This document shows positions 50,862 to 62,374 of a DNA stretch of 64,000 bases, piece by piece; within the stretch, counting starts at the first letter, position 1; each line of letters opens with the position of its first letter. This DNA is from Holacanthus passer. Lineage: Eukaryota > Chordata > Actinopteri > Pomacanthidae. The position numbers and the translations under genes are program-made. The notes beneath the pieces were generated by a model that did not search any database, was not told the origin of the DNA, and was given only the letters and a program-made list of their open reading frames with translations. The DNA lies in contig JAFREQ010000044.1 of the NCBI GenBank assembly GCA_025331565.1, forward strand, positions 1,736,001 through 1,800,000. Direction: 5' to 3'.

Positions 50862-51180
50862 CTTTCTCTGCTGGGTCGCCGATGTTAGCTACAGCTAGCT
50901 AGCAGCTCGGCAGCTAACAGCGCGTCAGCAGCTGCGATTAGCTCTGCCTTCAGCGTAAACTAACGCCAAAGCAACGATAACAACAACCAGAAATACAAGC
51001 TTTCGTTAATTGACCATTTTACTCGTTTAGTTTGTCGTGGCTGTGCTGCGATGCTAATGCTAACAGGAAACAGACTGAGACGTTGTTGTTTTGCCAGAGC
51101 GGAGCGAACGTAGCAGGGAGTCGATCTGATTGGCTGTTTCCAAGCGCTTCCAGACATTCAGGGCGTTCGTTCAGTGCGAT
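50862..51180 (-). promoter_or_regulatory. mgrn1: mgrn1 promoter / 5' UTR
   Basis: GC-richer sequence upstream of the ATG with a gene-sense CCAAT box (inverted ATTGG at 51129-51133). It carries several GTTAGC/GCTAGC/GCTAAC words at 50884-50920 and 51051-51064. No TATA box. The start site is not determinable here. Confidence 0.5.
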
Positions 51181-52600
51181 GGGACCGCCCGGCGGGGAGG
51201 AGGTCAGGAGGGGAAGGGGTCAGCACAGGGGCGTCGGTCGTTTTCCATCAAATTTGAGATACAGAGTAGATGGAAGGAAATTATCTCACCAACACAGCAA
51301 TAATTAAAAACACTAGTAGAACAAAACAACTACTTGACCTATTTCCTCCATTCCTTTGTACAATTATGGACCAAAGTCTTTATATAAAAAAATAAAAATA
51401 AGTGAATAATTTTATATTCTTCCTCCCAAAAGAAAAAAATGAATAAATAAACTAGTACAGCATCTTTATCGAATGAACTCCAGCACTGCTGCATAAATAC
51501 TTTGTTTTGTGATTGTTTTGTTGACAGAAAAGTAGAATCATGACTCTCTTTTAATTAATTATTTTTTTGTAGTGTTTATTTTGTTTTTATGTTAAGGGGG
51601 TTTAGGATTAGGGTATTTGTTCTTGACATTATGGAGCATGATGCTGGTTGATGGTTGACCTGAGTGTATGTAGAAACTTGGATCTTTACTGCCCTCCAGT
51701 GGTCATAGCGAAGACCTGCAGCATTCAATTTGTGACACTGTCCATCAAGTGACAGTATCATTATCAAAATGTAGAACTCATCAGCAGTTCTGTTAATACA
51801 ATACTAACGAAGGCTATTAATGTTATTTATAATGATCACACTAATAATTGCTGCATATTCAATTTTATATTTGATAATCTTTTATATCGCTGTTAGCTGT
51901 TAAATACTATTGCATTTCCTTATTGTGACCACGGGAGGGCAGCACACAGAGTCCACACCAAATTGTTATTAAAACTGATCTATCAATAAAATTTTCTTCT
52001 TCTTCTTCTTCTTCCTCTTCATAATAATAATAAAAATAGCGATTATATTTTTATTACCGCTGCATGTTAGTACGATGCTGCAGTTCCTCACTGTGACCAC
52101 CGGAGGGCAGTGTTGTTGTATCTTCTGGTAGCGTGTAGAACGATCTCAACACCGGAAACTGTTGATAAAACAGTTCTATTACCATGTTTTAATGTGTATG
52201 TCAATATGTACAATTAATCATTATGTGTCCAACATTTACTAAAGTGCTAATATATGATATTGTGTCGGTTTTGAAGCTAGTTGGACAAAACAGTTGACCT
52301 GACTGTATTTAGAAAAAGGGGCGTTCACTGCCTTCAATTAATTATAAGAATACTTATTATCAATTTTTACAACTTATTATGAACAGCAGCATTCATATTT
52401 TTAATAAGTGTAATAATTAACCAGTGAATTTGTTAGAGATGTTGAAGTTGGCGTCAAGCCAGACATGATATTATTACTACGAGTAAATCCTTTCAAAATA
52501 AATTGATTTTTTCTTTATATATTTCTTTTTATCATTGTGTTTACTTTCTAGTGTACTGTTATGTAATTATAAACCTGTGTCATTTCTTTCTGACTCATGC
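51181..52600. other. mgrn1-cdip1 intergenic region
   Basis: Divergent intergenic DNA without a gene. Its centre (about 51650-52340) is a decayed tandem repeat with three CTCF-like cores, listed separately. A (CTT)n microsatellite at about 51990-52015 runs into (ATA)n. The rest is AT-rich. Confidence 0.55.
51650..52340. repeat. Diverged repeat array carrying three CTCF-like cores
   Basis: The 14-mer CCACNGGAGGGCAG occurs three times: reverse at 51689-51702 (N=T), forward at 51929-51942 (N=G) and forward at 52097-52110 (N=C), each preceded by TGA on its own strand. Flanks are related: TTGCATTTCCTTATTGTGAC versus CTGCAGTTCCTCACTGTGAC. A fourth relic at about 52294-52340 shares GTTGACCTGA..GTAT.TAGAAA and a decayed CTGCC core with 51655-51695. 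Each core differs from the usual CTCF core at one position (G for A at position 6). Confidence 0.7.
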
Positions 52601-52729
52601 GGTGTCTTTGTAAACAGGATGGATGCAGTCGGCTGTAAATCGTCTCAGCGGATGTTGACTCTCATCAGAAGCTGCTAACGTCAAACAACTTCAGTCACAT
52701 CGAGGACAGACTGCGTCTCTCACGTTCAG
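52600..52729 (+). other. cdip1: Probable untranslated first exon of cdip1
   Basis: Sequence ending in GTTCAG/GTAATT at 52729/52730. A possible second untranslated exon is 53604-53658 (TATTACAG acceptor, GCAG/GTACAT donor). Both precede the coding exon, whose acceptor is at 54181-54182. The 5' boundary is a guess, and GCTAGC/GCTAAC words cluster around it (52881-52904). Confidence 0.4.
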
Positions 52730-54256
52730 GTAATTTGTCTTTCAGGACTCTGACAGCTGCATTTGTACAGTCTCGACCAGAAACAGCGTCTGTGTCACAA
52801 CAATTTAGATATTTAGTCCATTCCTTTGCGAGTTTCGAGCATTTTCTAGAGTCTGTTGTTTCTGGACCCAGAATGGCGACGCTAGCATGCTAACGACAGC
52901 TAGCAAACATACTTTGCTGGACAAACACGTCTTTGTCTTTCAGGTTTCCTAAACAGCTGAGTACAAACACTCACTGTCAGTCCTTCATCAACACACGTAA
53001 TTTATAAGATCCAGGTTAGATAGATTCTCTGCGACCTGACAATTAGCTCAAGTTACGTTAACACATCCAGTGTTATCTCCGTTAGCAACCGAGTAAATTA
53101 ACGTTAATAATGATGTGAGATATTTGTGTGAGATCCAGTTGAAGTTAACGTCAGTCCTGGTTTCCTTTAGCCTCCATAAATGTTACGTAACTAAGTTATT
53201 CATGGTTAGTTGTGCAAGTAGCTTTGAGCTGGATTATCTGGGAAAGGATTTAAAAAAACACCAGCTAGCTAGCTAGTTGGTTAGCTGTGAAGCGCTAGCA
53301 TTTATTTGATGAGGATTGTTATTTTCTAACACGTTCCTACATTAACACCAGATTTTACAATGATGTTTCACTTTTGTTTTTCCTTTCGGTGCCACTCAGC
53401 TGGGTTTCATTTACATGAGCTCAGTTCTGTTGAGGCTGAAAAACGTGATTTAAAGCTCCATCACAGAAACACATTATTATTGTTGTTATTCTTGTAAATT
53501 ACAGAATGAAATGCATTTAAATCTGTGTAGTCACTCATATGCAAAGTCAGTTTAACTGTTTAGATATATTAAAATAACTTGAATATTTTTTATCATATTA
53601 CAGGTTGTGGCACATTTGCCAGATTCCTCAGGTGGAACCTTTCTTTTCCCAGTAGCAGGTACATTTTTTTTTTTGTCTCATTGACCATTTATATATACAC
53701 ATATATACATATCGGTATCTGTCAAGGACAATTTCACCATGATTTGTTTTATGTTGTGTTGGTGGACATTATATTCACACTATACAAAGCCTCAGTAATA
53801 ACCACAGAGATGCAGCGGCATCCCACTGGCACAGTCTCAAACAGGTTTAAAACTGAGTTTCAAAAATATTACATTTATTACAGGACTGTTGTATTAGATC
53901 ATGTTATTGAATCCTGCTGATATTGAACCCCTGTATACAGTATACACACATACTCAGGATATGTAGGTTCATACCTGACATCCACGTGGCATGCAGTTAC
54001 ACACAATTTCCAATGTCGTTTCTCTGCACAGTATATGTGCAGACTGACATCAGCTGTTACACAAAGTACTTCATTAGCCTCTGTGACTGTCACTGGAACA
54101 TTTTATGACTTGGGAGAAGTCTGTGTCAGAGAGTAATGAGCCACGGGACTCAAACTGTGCATGTCTTTTTTTTCCCTCACAGAAAAAAAGTCCACAAGGG
54201 AGTTGTAAGGAGAGCTGCGTGTCCAACCCCTTTCCCTATACAGACATCCGGCCAGT

Positions 54257-56474
54257 ATGTCCAGTGACCCTCCTCCTCCGTACCCCGGAGGTCCCAGTGC
54301 CCCTCTTATTGAGGAGAAGAATGGACAACCTGGTAAATAAACTATAAATGCAGGATTGTGGTGAATTCACAGATACTGTATTTGTAGCGACTTAACTCCT
54401 ACTTTTAATGTGAGATGAGTTCAGTAGGATATAAAGTAATATAAGACGGAGGCAATATGTCTCTGTGAAGCAAATGTTGATCATTGTCACTTGAGTAAAC
54501 TGTCATCATAGAGACATAGAAATATTGCAGTATGAATTCTTTACATTTGTTGACTCTGAGTCAAACCTGTGTACACCTGCCTTCAATGCCATTTTCTTCT
54601 TCTTGTGTGAAACAGTAAGAACTGCTCCAATACAGGGCCAGCCCTTGCCTCCAGACTATGGCCCTCCACCCTATGAGGCCCCACAGCCAGGCTTCCTACC
54701 CCCACATGTCCCTGGAGAAGGGCCCATGCCAATGCCAATGCCTCCACCACCAGCAGGTGTGGTAGTCTACATATAAAACATCAACACATGAAGCAAGCAG
54801 ACAGATATACAACATATGAACATGTTGAGGCTAATGTGTTAGCAAGTAATTCCATAGTTTTTTTTACTTTAATTTCACTTGATGTGATTTCAATATATAT
54901 ATATCATATATATATATATATATATGATATATATATCATCTTCTATGTGAGTCCAGCCCAGGTTCAGTCCACTAACTCCTCAGAAAAATATCTGGGACTT
55001 TGACTTGTTTACTAGTACTAGCACTGCCAGGCACTTGTTTACTTGGGCTCTGCTTCAGTTTCGGTTGTTAGGAGCCGAAAAACAAAGAGTATAGAGTGGC
55101 TAAAATCTTTGTAGAGCTGCAGTGTTGAATGTTAATTCTCAGGAGGATTAGCAGCACTAGTGACGCTTAACCATCAGTCATTGGATTCATTGTTAATATC
55201 ATTTATTGCAGCTTTAAAGTTGCACTGATTTGTTTAGTCCTGTTGGGTATATCTTCATACTCTCACCTTAACAAATCAAATTCCTGTTGGAAACCCTAAA
55301 TGATAAATACTTTTAATTGTAAGGTCCATCATATCTGTAACTTGAACTATGTCTAAATTCATAGACAATACAGTATATAAAGTTTCATTTCCTTCTGTAC
55401 AGGTGGCCCCTACCCACCTCCGCCCGGTCACTTTCCTCACCCGATGCCCGGACAGATGGGTCCTGGTCCCAGTCACTTTGTCCACATGGGAGGTCACACA
55501 GCGACCGTCCTGGCTCCTCCAGGAGCAGCCACCACTGTGACCGTACTGCAGGGGGAAATGTTCCAGACCTCACCGGTGCAGACTGTGTGTCCGCACTGTC
55601 AGCAGGCAATCATCACCCGCATCTCCCATGATGTTGGACTCATGAACACACTCTTCTGCCTCTTCTGCTTCTTTGTAGGGTGAGTAGATCAGTTGTTTGT
55701 GGTTGGTTTTGCTGGCATCACACCATCTGCTTTATAGATATGTGTCACATACATAAGTCTAAAGAAAGTGACAGCAGTTCAAAAGTACACAGGACTCTCT
55801 TCACTGAGTGGAAGAATTGGGGTTTTAAGGTCTTTAAAATAATTGAATCATCGTGTTTTAATATATTGAAATCTAAATTATGATTAAAACTTAAAATACT
55901 AATATATAAAAATATCTGTTAGAAAAGAGAATTCAAACTCATGGTCCTGTCTTTTCACTTAGTTTACATTGTCTGTTCTCAGCAGCTTGTTTATATGTGA
56001 AGCAAACGCATCTGTTTCTGATGTGACATGTAATTTAAAAGGAACTTTGGAAGACAAAATATGCTCCAAATATACAGACCTTGAGTTTCACCAACATGTT
56101 CTTGATTAAGTCCATGTGTTGACCACTTGCATATTTTGCATGCAGAGCCATCTGTGACCTCTATTCCAGTAAGATGTCTACAGTTGATTGTATTCACTTC
56201 ATTCAAATAGTTGCCTGTCACCAGGTTTTTTCTTTGCTTGTGTTCATACAAAAGCATTTTTTCTTTTATTGGAACACCCACTTCCTCATTTCTCGGCTCT
56301 TAACCATGTGCTGGTGTTGAATTTCTAACACGACATTTTGTCTGTCTGTTTCTCATTTCCAGGTGTGATCTTGGCTGCTGCTTGATTCCCTGCCTGATTG
56401 ATGACCTCAAGGATGTGACACACACCTGCCCTTACTGTAAGGGCTACATTTACACATACAAGCGTATATGCTAA
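54257..56474 (+). CDS. cdip1: CDIP1, cell death-inducing p53 target, LITAF-domain protein, complete
   Basis: A p53-responsive, pro-apoptotic protein of endosomal/lysosomal and ER-associated membranes that links p53 to TNF-type signalling. Coding exons: 54257-54332, 54616-54756, 55403-55679, 56363-56474, splicing to 201 residues (human 208). Residues 1-115 are a Pro/Gly-rich cytosolic tail with SSDPPPPYPGGPSAPL (a PSAP-type late-domain motif nearby in sequence) and DYGPPPYEAP (a PPPY-type WW ligand). The LITAF domain spans about 130-200: CPHC at 135-138 and CPYC at 187-190 form the split zinc knuckle around the hydrophobic, Cys-rich insert LFCLFCFFVGCDLGCCLIPC, which dips into the membrane. 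ATG 54257 is chosen because it opens the conserved MSSDPPPPYP start. Head-to-head with mgrn1; downstream it converges on polr3k. Confidence 0.95.
54895..54936. repeat. 42-bp perfect AT palindrome in a cdip1 intron
   Basis: The 42 bases form a perfect inverted repeat centred between 54915 and 54916. They are almost entirely AT dinucleotides with one matching C (54905) and G (54926). A cruciform or replication-slippage hotspot is possible. Confidence 0.9.
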
Positions 56475-58262
56475 CCACCGACAGCTGTATGCTACAGAGA
56501 CATGTACATGCACACACATAAACTCACTGCTCCTCCTGCTGGTAGTGACAGGCTTTCCCCCCCATTTTTGCAAAGTGTTGTGTAGCCCTCTTAAATTGTA
56601 AGTGCAGCTTTCTCATTAGTTCACAGAATATTTACTGTATATATCCTTCAGCATAATACTTTCATGTATAATAATGCAATTGAAATGTACAAATCTCACT
56701 GAACTACAGAGGATGTAGGGCACGAAAAACATTGAGATGGAGGCACATGTGATCCTGAATGGAAACCCTGAGAAAAGGCTTGTGATGTTACACGTTAATG
56801 GTGAAAGACAGACTGCCTCAGTTAGAGAAGCTGTGAAAATGGTCACTTTATTTATTTGAAATCATCTGTGAATCTTGCTGAGAAGCAAGTGTATTGAAGT
56901 CAAACATGCTGGGTTAGTGTTCTTGTTTTTTTTTATTTATATCAAATATTTTATCCACTATTTTAACAAGTTAATATTGAGAACTGTGAACATTTTTGTC
57001 TCTGTTTGATAATTTTGTTCTAACAGACCTAGATTTTCCTTCTATCATTATCCCTTTTTGAATGTGAGCAGACTAACGAACCATTTTCAGCTCACTAAGC
57101 TGATTTATTTTGCTTGTTTGGGAATGCCCAAGATTGATGTTACTTGCTATATTTATTAATCTTCTGGGCTTCACTTTGTAGTCACAAAATGTTCAGTGAT
57201 TTATGGTTGAGCTGTTAAAACATAAGGCCCTCTGTCCATCATACTTAATTTTGATAATAAAGCAAATATTTGCACTTTAAGTTGGAAATCACATTTCCCC
57301 TTCTGATGCATTCAAAACCATCAACCTCAGCTATGATTAGTCTTGTAGAGATTTTGACTTTAAGGAAAAAAACTTTGTGTTATCTCATGAGTAAAAGCAG
57401 TGCATAATTTTGGCTTTTACTTGGGTTTGCTTTAGCTGAGTGAATCCCACCATACATGTACTTATTCAGAGTATTGTAGACTCAAAGTAGAGCTGGCAGA
57501 GTGTTTTACGGTTACTGGTGGACACATACTGCATGACATGTCAGTTATCTTGTGTCCTCTCTCTCTGGCCCGTGTGTCAGCCTGATGCACCGCTCCACAC
57601 TAGATTATCTTCTCACTGATACTGTTGGCTGATTGTTTGTTGTTGCCACAGTATACAGGTAGCTAGTTTAAAATAGAAAAGTACGTTGGCAAACAAATGA
57701 CAGTGGTGGCACCATCATCACATATCACTGTTTAGCCTGTAACCCTCCTAATATGGCATCAACCCTTAAGAGTACCTGCATTGCTCAGATGCATGTTAGA
57801 TAATAAAGATGTCTTTTGACAAATACTAAATAGTGATTTCTCTGCTAGGAATAAGCTTCAAATAAATGACTGTATCAGACATCTTGCAAAATGACATTGT
57901 GATTCCATTGAGATTCCAACTAACAGTGACAACAACCATTGTTCCACCACAGCATGCCCGAACTGCCATTCTCTCACCAGGTGCAGAGTTCGTCTGCATG
58001 AGCCTCACATCGAAATTAATAATTCTCACTCGCTAGTTCCTTGACTCTATGTGCATTTGATTTTTTTTCCTTGAGGCTAGCTAAGCTGTGCAGGAAAGTC
58101 AATTTTGAGTTGAAGGATTGCATTGAACTTTTAATACGAAGTACTGTATGCCATTGTTGTGGATAATGCTGGTCTGCATTGCTCTCTAAATGTCTGTGAT
58201 ATGTATAACAATGTAAGTCAAAATTTGTTTGACTGTTGTATACAGGTACTATTTTATCAATA
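56475..58262 (+). terminator. cdip1: cdip1 3' UTR with alternative poly(A) signals
   Basis: A long AT-rich tail without a coding frame. AATAAA occurs at 57256-57261, again near 57801-57806 and at about 58256-58261, so 3' UTRs of roughly 0.8 to 1.8 kb are possible. The last signal sits about 300 bp before the polr3k stop codon on the other strand. Confidence 0.5.
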
Positions 58263-58569
58263 AAAATCAGAACATGATTTTTCATTGAAAGTCATTTTAA
58301 TGTTATTTGGAAAATGGACTTTGCCTGGAAAGTGAATTACTGTTTGTAAACCATCATCTCCAAAGACGAAAAGGAAAATAAAGTTTCTTCAGGTGGGTCT
58401 AAACACAGAATAGAAACTACACAAACTGGAAAGCATCAAGAGGAGTTTCCATACCTACCAGAGCCTATTGGCAATAAATATGGGCTCAAAAATGAGGCAC
58501 AAGGTATGAGGTGAGTAATCTACACCACATAGGCATTAAATACATTACAATGTTCAAAGTGCAAAGGTT

Positions 58570-60163
58570 TCAGTCTCTCCATCTGTGTCCACACTGGGCA
58601 TTGCAGCATTTGTAGAAAGTCGTCATCGGTTCATCAGCTGATCTGGTCTGAATCTGCATGAAATACGCCCGAGGGTGCTCACACTTGGGACAAGTTTCTG
58701 TGAACAGATGCAAGAAGGAAATGTGTCAAATCTGTGTGTGTACTATTCTAATGTTTATTCTAATAAAGATTTGCTTAAAAATTGAAAGAGCTTTGCCAAG
58801 TAAAACAAGTACTTGAGGAATTTGAGATTTTACTAGAAAGCTCAACAGTGCAATATTGATTAATTTAGTTTTTGAACTTGATGGGCTACAGAATGATCTT
58901 AAATAGAAATAAATTGATCACTTTTTTGACAAAAGCAAAATGGGTTCAATGTCAAAATAAAAAAAACAGCACATATGTACTCTTCAAAAAAAGTTATGAC
59001 AAACACATGCAGAATAATACATCAGGAATTGAGATACTGAGAAATATTTGATCAGAATTTCACATCTTAGGTTTTAAGTTTTGAATAAGTAGCATTACAA
59101 CCACTAGTTAAAGCTACCTTTTATTTAAATTTCCCCACTGTGGGATGAATAAAGGTACATCTTAAAGAAATGACAATGGATCTACAATGGACAGTTTTAA
59201 CTTCAGAAAATATAAAATTAGTGTGCAATATGAGTTTTATTAATGGCTTCAAAAATTTGAATCCAGCTAAATAAAAAAGCAGATGAGAATCATAGATTAT
59301 TGAAGATATCAACATTTTCCCCATGATGATAACATGGCAACACAGGTAACTCTGCAATATGTGAGGACTCAGCTCTTATCTGTGCAACTCAACATGATGA
59401 TCAAATGAATTTATTCATTCATGTCACTTAAAGATGTACATACTTTTGCGTGTCCTATTTTTTGTTTAGGTCTTAAATCTCTTTATAAACACGTTTCTTA
59501 ACTTTGTTGTTAAAAAAAACAATGTAGAGATTTCAGATAAATATAAACACTATTTAATTTAAGAATAAATTTGGTGCATAAAACATCACAACATTACAAG
59601 AGAAAATAAAGGGTGTTAGCACAGATGTGGGGGAGACAGTGAGTGGGTACCAGTCTTTTATACAGTCTATGGTACCAGTGCAATAATAATAAAAAGCTCA
59701 GGCATTACAACACGTTTATCAAGGGAAGGAACCCAGGATTTCTTGTCAGACCTATGGTAAACTCAAACCTACATACTGCACAATGAGCTGTTTTAATGTC
59801 ACTTACCAGCTGTGGAGTCCACGTTTTCCCAGGCTGCAGCGCCACCAAGCACATCATCCACCTCCTTCAGTTTGGGATACTTCCTGTTATTTACCTGAGG
59901 ACGAGAAAAACAAGTCAATCTCACTGAAACTGAAGCCTCCTGTAAAACCAGGAGCATCTTCTTCAGTCTACAGCATAAACAGTGACACTGGTTTAAAGTA
60001 AAGCTTGAATCAGCAGCAGTGATGTTTCATTGACACATTAACGTGAACGCACCTTTCTTGTGATGTTGTGAACATACGGGCAGGTGTTGCAGGCGAATCT
60101 CATGCACTTCTGTCCTTCCTCGACAATTAAAACATTCCCGCAGGTTGGACAGAAAAGAAGCAT
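58570..60163 (-). CDS. polr3k: RNA polymerase III subunit K (RPC10/POLR3K), complete, 3 exons
   Basis: Smallest Pol III subunit, a TFIIS-like protein needed for intrinsic transcript cleavage, termination and reinitiation in the nucleus. Minus-strand exons: 60163-60053, 59894-59807, 58697-58570, giving 108 residues, the same as human. The N-terminal zinc ribbon has CPTC (5-8) and CNTC (25-28). The C-terminal TFIIS-type ribbon has CPKC (69-72) and KCCNAQCGHRW (96-106). The acidic hairpin RSADEP (85-90) carries the Asp88-Glu89 pair used for RNA cleavage. Head-to-head with snrnp25, as in mammals. Confidence 0.98.
59120..59165 (-). repeat. Fragment of a common fish repeat (minus orientation)
   Basis: AAATTTCCCCACTGTGGGAT followed by GAATAAAGGTA is the reverse complement of the head of the repeat at 62745 (CCTTTATTCGTCCCACAG...). 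It lies inside polr3k intron 2. Confidence 0.65.
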
Positions 60164-60748
60164 GTTAGCCGGCTAATATACGAAGCTAACAGCTACAAAC
60201 TAAAACAACTAACTCAATATAAAGACGCTATTTTACAGAGAAAACAAACAGTTTAGTTTCTCTGCGGTAAACAGTTTTCGGCATGTGGAGCAGCGGAAGA
60301 GGAAGTGATGACGCGGGTGTTACTCTTTTTATCGCTCGGTGGGAAACGAAATAAAAAGAGCGGAAGTGATTTTATATTATTCATATTTTATATTAAATAT
60401 GAATTCAACATAGTATCAAATATGAACAATACTGAACAACAACAACAACATTTAAGCGTTCAAAAAATTAAAAACAAAATCCTAAAGGTGTGTCTACATT
60501 TCTGTCCACTAGAGGGAACCATTTATATGAGCTACAGTTGCCTTCCGGTACATAATTTCTACTGTACACATTGTTTGTTTACCTCCAAGCTTCTAGCAGC
60601 GAAATAGTTTCTAGTTAACGCGTTTGTGAGCTGAAATTAAGTCTCACACAAAATGTTGTAGTCTTTTTACTTGACAGATATAAATGACGGTGCAGCTGGA
60701 TGGTTTGAACATTTCTGACTGTTTGCTGAACGACTTCAGTGTCTGTTG
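60164..60748. promoter_or_regulatory. Shared polr3k/snrnp25 divergent promoter
   Basis: 585 bp separate the two start codons, so a bidirectional promoter is likely. The polr3k side carries GTTAGCCGGCTAA and GCTAACAGC (60165-60190). On the snrnp25 side there is a CTCF-like CCACTAGAGGGAAC (60506-60519, one mismatch in the core). No TATA box is seen for either gene. Confidence 0.6.
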
Positions 60749-62088
60749 ATGGAGGAGCAGAGTCAGGACACAGCTGGAGGAGGAGGACAGTCAGTGAAGG
60801 ATGAAGAGGTGGAAAACCAGACCCTGACAGAGATGGCAGCTCCTGACCCAGAGGAGGAAGATGAGGAGGCTCTTCCTCACTCAGAGATCCTGGATATTTT
60901 CGAGGAGGGACTCGCTCGACTTGTGCAGGACCCTTTACTCTGTGACCTGCCCATTCAGGTTGGTTTCACTTGTTCTTGATACCCTTTATATGCAAAAACA
61001 CATCATAATGATATTTTGTAAAATAGTATTAAAATACAGAAATATCATATTTACATGCAGCATGTAGTCACACTCTTCAATTTGTCTTGAGAAATATCTT
61101 TAAACTTGACTTGAGTCTAACAGTTTAACAGTCTAACAATTTATTGCTCACATTTCTGATGGTTTCAGTGTTTCTCTGCAGAAATGTGAGCAAATGTTTA
61201 AATTAATAGAATAGATCATAGTAAGTACTATTAAACAGATGTTGTTTAAGATTTAAAAAAACTGAAATTAATTTCTATATGAAAATGTTTTTGGTTTACA
61301 AAAACATGCCTCTGTATTATATTCAGTAAATTGTGTTTGAGCTGACTCCTCAGGGAGGTTAACACTCAGATTTTATCAGAATCTGTACTGAGAGATAGAA
61401 GAAGTCCTGTACATCTTCCAGAAACCTGATCCTCTTTATCTTTAGGTTACTCTGGAAGAAGTAAATTCTCAGATTGCTTTGGAGTATGGCCAGGCGATGA
61501 CTGTGAGAGTTTTAAAGGCAGATGGAGAAATAATGCGTAAGTGTTGAACATTTTGTCAATTTGGGAACATCACTACACTATTACTGTCCATTAACTTTAA
61601 AATTATTCCATTTTTTAAATTAACCATTATTTGAAAAAACATTCCTCCCTAAGCTATCGTGGTTGTACAAAATGCCTCTGTCCTTGACCTGAAGAAGGCT
61701 ATTGCCAGATTCATGGAGCTGAAACAACAACGTGAAGGCGGAGTGAAACATGTCAGCTGGTAAACACACTCACACACTCACAAACATAGAAGGGATTTAA
61801 AGAGAAAAATTTTAAGAAGGCCACACATATAATTTGTTACATTGTTTGCTTCCTTTTGTTTACAGGAGATATGTTTGGAGAACTTTTCATTTAGTGTTTC
61901 AAGGGGAAAAGCTTGAAGATGACAAGATGAGGCTTAAAGAGTAAGTGTATAAAATAATCACCTCCTTTACTTGTTATCATCAACACTGATTGATTATTAA
62001 TTTCCTCTGTGTGTTTCTTTGTATCTTTAGCTACGGGATCAGGAACAGAGACGAAGTGACGTTCATGAAGAGGCTCCGGAAAAAGTGA
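60749..62088 (+). CDS. snrnp25: U11/U12 snRNP 25 kDa protein (SNRNP25), complete, 5 exons
   Basis: Component of the U11/U12 di-snRNP of the minor spliceosome, acting in the nucleus on U12-type introns. Exons: 60749-60958, 61446-61536, 61654-61759, 61866-61940, 62031-62088, splicing to 179 residues. The conserved part starts near ILDIFEEGLARLVQDPLL and contains VTLEEVNSQIALEYGQAMTV and the ubiquitin-like VVVVQNASVLDLKKAI, ending GIRNRDEVTFMKRLRKK. Mammalian SNRNP25 is about 132 residues; the fish protein has roughly 45 extra acidic N-terminal residues (EEEDEE). The ATG at 60749 is the first in frame. A TTG immediately precedes it and should not be used. Poly(A) signal ATTAAA at 62369-62374. 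Confidence 0.97.
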
Positions 62089-62374
62089 AATGTCATGGCC
62101 AACATTTGTCACAGGAAAAACTCCAGTTCCTTGACGTTACTAAGTATTCATGATTGTACGACTTGTTTTATTTTAAGGCTTTTGGGCCAGTCTTGACATC
62201 ATATCACTATACACATGAAAAACCTAAACCTAAATGTTCAGAATATTCAGAAACTCACTTTACAAACTGTTTCTCAAAGAGTCTACATGTAAATAAGATA
62301 TCGGGAGTACAAGATGTGAAGACCTCTTTTGTTTTGTGTTCAGTGATTTTGTATAACTGTTTGCAAACATTAAA

